Assembly: GCA_945957575.1 (NCBI GenBank)
Contig: CAMFLW010000005.1
Coordinates: 1-62,582 of the forward strand
Length of the DNA: 62,582 nt
DNA from: an uncultured Aeromonas sp.
Lineage (GTDB): Bacteria; Pseudomonadota; Gammaproteobacteria; Enterobacterales; Aeromonadaceae
Direction of reading: 5' to 3'
The notes under the pieces are model-generated. The model did no database searches. It saw only the letters and a program-made list of their open reading frames with translations, and was not told the DNA's origin. Positions within the stretch are counted from its first letter, which is position 1, and every line of letters begins with the position of its first letter. A program made the translations under genes and the position numbers. Positions 58,012-62,582 of this stretch are shown here, in pieces.

Positions 58012-58470
58012 TCAAGCTTGCCAGCGGGCGGCGGCAGTGTTGTCGCTCTCCTTGGCCTCGACCCAGCGTTGTACCCCTTCGGCGGTCAGCTCTTTTTTCC
58101 AGAACGGCGCCCGGGTTTTCAAGAAATCCATGATGAAGTGGCAGGCCTCGAAGGCCGCCTCGCGGTGGGCACTGCTCACCACCACCAGCACGATCTGATC
58201 GCCGAGCAGCAGCTCGCCGATGCGGTGAATCAGGGTGCACTCCTGCAGCGGCCAGCGCTCGCGCGCCTCCTGCACGATAGCGGCCAGCGCCTTCTCGGTC
58301 ATGCCGGGGTAGTGCTCGAGGGCCAGCCCCTTCACATGCTCCCCCTGATTGAAGTCGCGCACCTTGCCGACAAAACTGACCACGGCACCGGTATCCTGCC
58401 GGTTGGCAAGGCGGGCATATTCGTCAGCCAGCGAGAAATCCTCCCGCTGTACCAGAATGCGATCGGTCAT
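58012..58470 (-). CDS. moaE: Molybdopterin synthase large subunit
   Basis: Catalytic subunit (152 aa) that, with thiocarboxylated MoaD, makes molybdopterin from cyclic pyranopterin. Motifs GAVVSFVGKVRDFN near residue 28 and the active-site lysines in TRAPFWKKE near 119. The start at 58470 has GAGG 5 nt upstream and matches the E. coli N terminus; ATGs at 58488 and 58485 are alternatives that overlap the moaD stop. Confidence 0.93.
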   Translation of the reverse strand: MTDRILVQREDFSLADEYARLANRQDTGAVVSFVGKVRDFNQGEHVKGLALEHYPGMTEKALAAIVQEARERWPLQECTLIHRIGELLLGDQIVLVVVSSAHREAAFEACHFIMDFLKTRAPFWKKELTAEGVQRWVEAKESDNTAAARWQA

Positions 58471-58487
58471 GGTTGCCTCGCTCATCA

Positions 58488-58733
58488 TCAGCCTCCGGTC
58501 ACCGGCGGGAAAAAGGCGACCTCATCTCCATCGGTGATGGGCGTGTCGAGAGGCACCAGGGTCTGGTTGACCGCAACCAAGAGCTTGCCTGCTTCCAGCG
58601 CCAGCGCCCACTTGTCACCGCGCTCACTTAAGGCGCTCCGCAGTTGCTCTGCAGTGGCGTAGTCGCAAGGCAGGCTCAGCTCATCGCAGGCCACCAGCTC
58701 TCTTACTTGCGCAAAAAACAGTACCTTGATCAT
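58488..58733 (-). CDS. moaD: Molybdopterin synthase small subunit
   Basis: Ubiquitin-like sulfur carrier (81 aa) ending in the essential Gly-Gly (FFPPVTGG). Its ATG overlaps the moaC stop (ATGA). Confidence 0.95.
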   Translation of the reverse strand: MIKVLFFAQVRELVACDELSLPCDYATAEQLRSALSERGDKWALALEAGKLLVAVNQTLVPLDTPITDGDEVAFFPPVTGG

Positions 58734-59254
58734 GCTTGCTCCCCGCTATTTGACCCCAACTGAAAATGGCCGGACTTGCCGCCCTTTTTCTCTACCAGAC
58801 GTACCTGTTCGATCACCATGTCTTTTTGCACCGCCTTGCACATGTCGTAGATGGTCAGCGCCGCTACTGACGCGGCGGTCAGTGCCTCCATCTCCACCCC
58901 GGTCTTGCCGGAGAGCTTGCAGAGGGTGCGGATATGCACCCGATTCTGCTCGGCCAGCGGCACTATCTCCACCTCGACCCGGGTCAAGGCCAGCGGATGG
59001 CAGAGTGGGATCAGATCAGAGGTCTTCTTGGCGGCCATGATGCCGGCGATGCGGGCGGTGGCGAACACGTCACCCTTGTGGTGCTGGCCGCTCAGGATCA
59101 GCGCCAGCGTCTCGGGGGCCATGGCAACAAACGCCTCGGCACGGGCTTCACGCTCGGTTACCTGCTTGTCGGTCACATCCACCATATGGGCTTCGCCGCT
59201 CTGGTTCAGATGCGTCAGGTTGGGCTGGGTCTGCTTGATATCGGTCTGGTTCAT
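58730..59254 (-). CDS. moaC: Cyclic pyranopterin monophosphate synthase
   Basis: Cytoplasmic hexameric enzyme (174 aa) for the second half of the first Moco step; it works after MoaA. Motifs [19 protein letters not shown] near residue 60 and [15 protein letters not shown] near 81. The ATG at 59254 follows a weak GAGAG; a GTG just before it is less likely. Confidence 0.94.
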   Translation of the reverse strand: MNQTDIKQTQPNLTHLNQSGEAHMVDVTDKQVTEREARAEAFVAMAPETLALILSGQHHKGDVFATARIAGIMAAKKTSDLIPLCHPLALTRVEVEIVPLAEQNRVHIRTLCKLSGKTGVEMEALTAASVAALTIYDMCKAVQKDMVIEQVRLVEKKGGKSGHFQLGSNSGEQA

Positions 59255-59263
59255 CACTTGCTC

Positions 59264-59770
59264 TCAGAGGTGGGAGACAAAGTTGCACGGCTTGGTGCGG
59301 GCATCGAGCTGATCGCGGATCAGTTGCTCCCAACCCAGCTGACAGGCGCCGGTGGAGCCGGGCAGACAGCAGATCAGGGTGCGATTGGCGAGTCCCGCCA
59401 GCGCACGGCTCTGCATGGCGGAGCCTTTAATCTCGGCAAAAGAGAGTTGACGGAACATCTCGCCAAAACCCTGTACGGTGCGTTCGAACAGCACACCGAC
59501 CGCTTCCGGTACCCGGTTCTGTTCATTGAAGCCGGTACCGCCGTTAATCAGTACCACCTGCACCCCCTCATCGGCGATCCACTCGCTCACCCGCGCTCGG
59601 ATGCGAAACAGGTTGTCCGGGCAGAGCGCCCGATCGGCCAACTGATGGCCCGCGTCAGTGAGGGCCGAGACTAGATAGTCACCCGAGCTGTCATCGGCGG
59701 CAGTGCGGCTGTCGGAGACCGTCAGCACGGCGATCTTGAGAGGGATAAATGCGTTGTGTTTCTGTCCCAT
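59264..59770 (-). CDS. moaB: Molybdopterin adenylyltransferase-type protein MoaB
   Basis: MoaB/MogA-fold protein (168 aa). Motifs TVSDSRTAADDSSGDYL near residue 17, INGGTGFNEQNR near 80 and LPGSTGACQLGWEQLI near 143. First gene of moaBCDE; AGGAG is 7 nt before the ATG. moaA does not precede it, unlike in E. coli. Confidence 0.94.
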   Translation of the reverse strand: MGQKHNAFIPLKIAVLTVSDSRTAADDSSGDYLVSALTDAGHQLADRALCPDNLFRIRARVSEWIADEGVQVVLINGGTGFNEQNRVPEAVGVLFERTVQGFGEMFRQLSFAEIKGSAMQSRALAGLANRTLICCLPGSTGACQLGWEQLIRDQLDARTKPCNFVSHL

Positions 59771-59923
59771 CGGGCAGCTCCTTGTGGCTATGGGCCGTCA
59801 ACGAGGCAGGAAGATAAGGGGTATGAGAGGCCAGCTGTCAGGGCGCAAAAACTGACGCAGACAGGGGTGACCAACTTGCTCAAGCGTGTGACGGCGGGCT
59901 GATTCTATCAAAGGTTTCACGAG

Positions 59924-59967
59924 ATATGGGATTTAAAAGACACACAAATCTGATGCTTGTCCCATAT
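59924..59967. promoter_or_regulatory. Inverted repeat in the moaB upstream region
   Basis: ATATGGGA (59924-59931) and TCCCATAT (59960-59967) form a perfect 8-bp inverted repeat with 28 nt between, about 155-200 nt upstream of moaB. It may be an operator; no ModE box is obvious. Confidence 0.35.
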
Positions 59968-59980
59968 ATGAACAAAACGC

Positions 59981-60002
59981 AGGCCGGGCAAAGCCGGCCT
60001 GT
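59981..60002 (-). terminator. Terminator of the nap operon
   Basis: Perfect 8-bp stem CAGGCCGG/CCGGCCTG with a 6-nt loop after napC; the minus strand continues CGTTTTG. Confidence 0.8.
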
Positions 60003-60012
60003 CGTCGCAGGA

Positions 60013-60603
60013 TCAGAACCCCTTCACCCCGGTCATGTCGGGCAGCTGGTGAGCAATCCCCTTGTGACAGTCGATGCAGGTATTGTCACCACTGGCCAGA
60101 TTGGTAGAGTGCATCTTGGCAGCACGCTGCCCCTGCAGGGAGAAGTCCATGTACTCGAAGTTGTGGCAGTTGCGGCACTCGCGCGAATCGGTCTCTTTCA
60201 TCCGCTGCCACTCCCGCTCCGCCATCTCGCGCCGGTGCGACTCGAACTTCTCGCGGGTATCCACCTTGCCGGTGATCATGCCCCACAGCTCCTTGGAAGC
60301 CTGCACCTTGCGGATGATCTTGTAGGTCCACTCGTGCGGTACGTGGCAATCCGGGCAGCTGGCTCTGACACCGGAGCGGTTGGAGTAGTGGATAGTGTCG
60401 CGATACTCCTCGAACACGTTGTCCTTCATCTCGTGACAGCTGGTACAGAAGGCTTCGGTATTGGAGGCCTCCATGGCGGTGTTGAAACCACCCCAGAAAA
60501 TCACACCGCCGAAGAAGCCCATCATCAACAGCACCCAGAGGGCCGCCTTCGACGGAGACTTGAAGGTGGTCCACAGACGCTGGATAAAGCCGGGTAATTT
60601 CAT
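60013..60603 (-). CDS. napC: Tetrahaem cytochrome c NapC
   Basis: Membrane-anchored quinol dehydrogenase (196 aa) that passes electrons from the quinol pool to NapAB. One N-terminal helix (residues 20-40) anchors it; four haem motifs follow in the periplasm (CTSCH, CPDCH, CRNCH, CIDCH). Last gene of the operon; GGAG precedes the ATG. Confidence 0.96.
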   Translation of the reverse strand: MKLPGFIQRLWTTFKSPSKAALWVLLMMGFFGGVIFWGGFNTAMEASNTEAFCTSCHEMKDNVFEEYRDTIHYSNRSGVRASCPDCHVPHEWTYKIIRKVQASKELWGMITGKVDTREKFESHRREMAEREWQRMKETDSRECRNCHNFEYMDFSLQGQRAAKMHSTNLASGDNTCIDCHKGIAHQLPDMTGVKGF

Positions 60604-60614
60604 CGATAGGCTCC

Positions 60615-61070
60615 TCAGTTCAGCGCTTCAACCGGTTTAAAGGTATTTTCCACCAGCGGCTTGGCATCCGCTTGCGGCACATGGCACTGCAGGCAGAAGT
60701 AACGACGCGGTGACACTTCACCCAGAGTCATGCCATCGCGGGTTTCGAAGTGGGTCGGGCTGATCTTGGGAGCCTTCATGGCGCTGGCATTCTTGAAGCT
60801 GTGACAGGCCAGGCACTTGTTGACCTTGGTATCCACCTCATAGTTACGAATGTCGTGGGGGATCAGCGGCGGTTGATGCATATATTGGCGATCGTAGGGC
60901 GCACCATCCTTGCGGAAATTTTTCAGCGGCGCAGCGGTGTCTTCGGTCACCAGATCGGTGGCGCCACGCTCGGACTTGAGGCCACCGGTACTGTTGGTGA
61001 TCTCGGGGGCGGCCGCCATCAAGGAACCTGCCATCAGGCAGGCCAGCATTGCTCCAATCAGCTTTTTCAT
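60615..61070 (-). CDS. napB: Dihaem cytochrome c NapB
   Basis: Small periplasmic subunit (151 aa) of nitrate reductase with a signal peptide (cleaved near AAA at residue 20) and two haem sites CLACH and CLQCH. Its ATG shares a base with the napH stop (TAATG). Confidence 0.95.
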   Translation of the reverse strand: MKKLIGAMLACLMAGSLMAAAPEITNSTGGLKSERGATDLVTEDTAAPLKNFRKDGAPYDRQYMHQPPLIPHDIRNYEVDTKVNKCLACHSFKNASAMKAPKISPTHFETRDGMTLGEVSPRRYFCLQCHVPQADAKPLVENTFKPVEALN

Positions 61071-61945
61071 TATGTGTTCTCCGACGTTTTTTCTGCCTTG
61101 ACGGCAAAACCTACAGTGATTTCAAAAACTTGTTCCGCGCAGACATCAATGCAGCGGCCACAGTTGGTACACTCCTGAGCCACAATCAAGGGCCCGTGAC
61201 CACGCTTGGCACCGTGAACAGGCCCGCGCAGGATGGGACGCTCCGGGCAGACCGCATAACAATCCATACAGTTGTTGCACCGCTCGCGCCCCTTGGCAGA
61301 AATCTTGATAAATCCGACCCGATTGACCAGGGCATAGAAGGCTCCCACCGGACAGAGATGACCACACCAGCCCCGCTCAACCACGAAGAGATCGAACAGG
61401 AACAGCACCGCCAGCAGGGCCCAGCCCGCCCCCATGCCAAACAGCAGACCGCGCATGGCGAGCGACACCGGGTTGACCAGCTCCCACGCCATCACCCCGA
61501 CCACCGCTGGCACCACCAGCACCATGGCCAGCAGCCAGTAGCGGGTCGCACGGCTGAACTGGCCATTGCCCTTGAGGCCAAGTCGCCCCCTGAGCCAGGC
61601 TGCGGCATCTGTGATGAGGTTGACCGGACAGACCCAGGAGCAGAACACCCTCCCCCCGACCAGCCAGTAACCGGCCAGCACAATGGCAGCCCCTAGCCAG
61701 AGAGTGGTGATGGGCCAGTGACCCGCCGCCAGCGACTGCAACAGCGTGAGGGGATCGGTCAGCGGCACCGTCTCCAGCAACAGCGAGCTGGAGAGGTTGC
61801 CCTTGAGGATCCAGATGCCCGCCAACGGCCCCAGCAAAAACAGCCCGAGCACGCTGAACTGACTCAGCCTGCGCAGCAGCAGGAAGCGGTGGGAACGCCA
61901 CCACCCCAGCTTGATGCGCGCCTCTTCCCCCGGATAACGACTCAT
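61070..61945 (-). CDS. napH: Iron-sulfur membrane protein NapH
   Basis: Polytopic quinol dehydrogenase subunit (291 aa). Four helices, cytoplasmic CxxxCP motifs ([18 protein letters not shown]) and two C-terminal 4Fe-4S motifs ([23 protein letters not shown]). With NapG it gives a second path from quinol to NapAB. ATGA overlap with napG. Confidence 0.95.
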   Translation of the reverse strand: MSRYPGEEARIKLGWWRSHRFLLLRRLSQFSVLGLFLLGPLAGIWILKGNLSSSLLLETVPLTDPLTLLQSLAAGHWPITTLWLGAAIVLAGYWLVGGRVFCSWVCPVNLITDAAAWLRGRLGLKGNGQFSRATRYWLLAMVLVVPAVVGVMAWELVNPVSLAMRGLLFGMGAGWALLAVLFLFDLFVVERGWCGHLCPVGAFYALVNRVGFIKISAKGRERCNNCMDCYAVCPERPILRGPVHGAKRGHGPLIVAQECTNCGRCIDVCAEQVFEITVGFAVKAEKTSENT

Positions 61946-62582
61946 AACCCCTCCGGTTTGCGGGTGGGCAGGGTGAGCCTGTCGCCGATGAGCGACTTGT
62001 TCCCCGCCTTGGCCTTCTCTTCCCAGCCGAGCCGGTAGTGATGACCCAGCTCACCTTTGGCGAGCTGGCGTGGCACCACCTTGATGGCCGCTTCCTCCAG
62101 CACGCAGGCATGCTCGCACTTGCCACAGCCGGTACAGACATCGCTGTGTACCGTGGGCAGGAACATGGCGTGTTTGCCGGTACGCTGGTTATGCTGCAGC
62201 TCCAGGGTGATCGCCTTGTCAATCAACGGGCAGACCCGATAACAGACATCGCAGCGCAGCCCCAGATAGTTGAGACAGGTCTCGTGATCGATGAGCACTG
62301 CTACCCCCATCCGGGCCTGATCGATGTCGGTCATCTGCTGATCCAGCGCACCGCTCGGGCAGGCCACCACACAAGGGATGTCATCACACATCTCGCAGGG
62401 CACGGCACGCGCCTTGAAATAGGGGGTGCCGGTGGTCACAGGGTCAAACAGCCGGGCGAGCTGGAGGGTGTCGTAGGGGCACGCCTCGACGCAGAGCCCG
62501 CAACGCACGCAGGCGCCGAGAAACTCTGTTTCATCGAGAGCGGCGGGCGGACGCAGCGCCTGGGCAGGCACAGCTTGTGCCT
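61942..62582 (-). CDS. napG: Ferredoxin-type protein NapG (5' part beyond the window)
   Basis: Periplasmic 4Fe-4S protein partner of NapH. The visible 213 codons cover four cysteine clusters ([46 protein letters not shown]) and run open to the right edge, so the Tat signal peptide and start are cut off. Order napG-H-B-C matches E. coli; napFDA should lie beyond the edge. Confidence 0.95.
   Translation of the reverse strand, partial: AQAVPAQALRPPAALDETEFLGACVRCGLCVEACPYDTLQLARLFDPVTTGTPYFKARAVPCEMCDDIPCVVACPSGALDQQMTDIDQARMGVAVLIDHETCLNYLGLRCDVCYRVCPLIDKAITLELQHNQRTGKHAMFLPTVHSDVCTGCGKCEHACVLEEAAIKVVPRQLAKGELGHHYRLGWEEKAKAGNKSLIGDRLTLPTRKPEGL

Noticed and set aside
59771-60012. Moco riboswitch before moaB
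   Set aside because: The conserved Moco RNA elements could not be recognised in the region or before moeA.

Overview
The window is chromosomal DNA from a gammaproteobacterium, most likely Aeromonas. The evidence is high GC content, Aeromonas/Vibrio-type gene content, and gene orders shared with enterics (napGHBC, bioA divergent from bioBFCD, yffB-dapE-ypfN, moeA-moeB). I see no tRNA, rRNA, insertion sequence, CRISPR array, integrase or replication origin. Most of it is ordinary core genome, with a strong anaerobic theme.

Layout. 1-6.3 kb: pyruvate:ferredoxin oxidoreductase (nifJ) coupled to a GltD/NfnB-like Fe-S flavoprotein, then a lone solute-binding protein. 6.4-9.2 kb: a YcbX-reductase fusion and htpX. 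9.3-14.6 kb: the complete biotin cluster, bioDCFB reading leftward and bioA rightward, with a candidate BirA operator between them. 14.7-18.4 kb: a haem-binding HAMP membrane protein, a small membrane protein, asnS and a second solute-binding protein. 18.7-23.8 kb: fumarate/C4-dicarboxylate carriers dcuB and dcuC, each behind an FNR-like site (the dcuC site is a perfect consensus at -41.5), with a PP-loop ATPase and an M20 peptidase between them. 24-27 kb: yffB, dapE, an M15 peptidase and ypfN, chained by overlaps. 27-31.6 kb: a frameshifted orphan gene, then a cysteine catabolism locus (YheO-type regulator, cyuA, ridA, divergent cyuP). 31.8-34.6 kb: a chemoreceptor and two small unknown genes. 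34.9-41 kb: speA with a leader of about 610 nt, pepT and a bifunctional ornithine-lipid synthase (olsF type). 41-47.4 kb: an Rdx/SelW-like protein, a divergent adenosylhomocysteinase-like protein, a membrane protein with yceI, a LysR regulator, and fhs. 47.5-52.4 kb: a second chemoreceptor with a sigma-28 promoter, folE and moeAB. 52.5-54.3 kb: a chromosomal ParM-type actin and a ParR-like partner. 54.4-62.6 kb: an alpha/beta hydrolase, modABC, moaBCDE and the distal part of the periplasmic nitrate reductase operon (napGHBC); napG runs off the right edge.

How the genes fit together. Molybdate uptake (modABC), molybdopterin synthesis (moaBCDE, moeAB) and a molybdoenzyme operon (nap) lie close to each other. 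NifJ, the Dcu carriers, CyuA/CyuP, PepT and Nap fit anaerobic metabolism. The least explained parts are the ParM/partner pair, whose partner has three motif copies exactly 20 residues apart; the speA leader with a possible 38-codon leader ORF; the adenosylhomocysteinase-like protein that lacks the usual catalytic signature; and the direct repeats 30 bp apart in front of cyuP.
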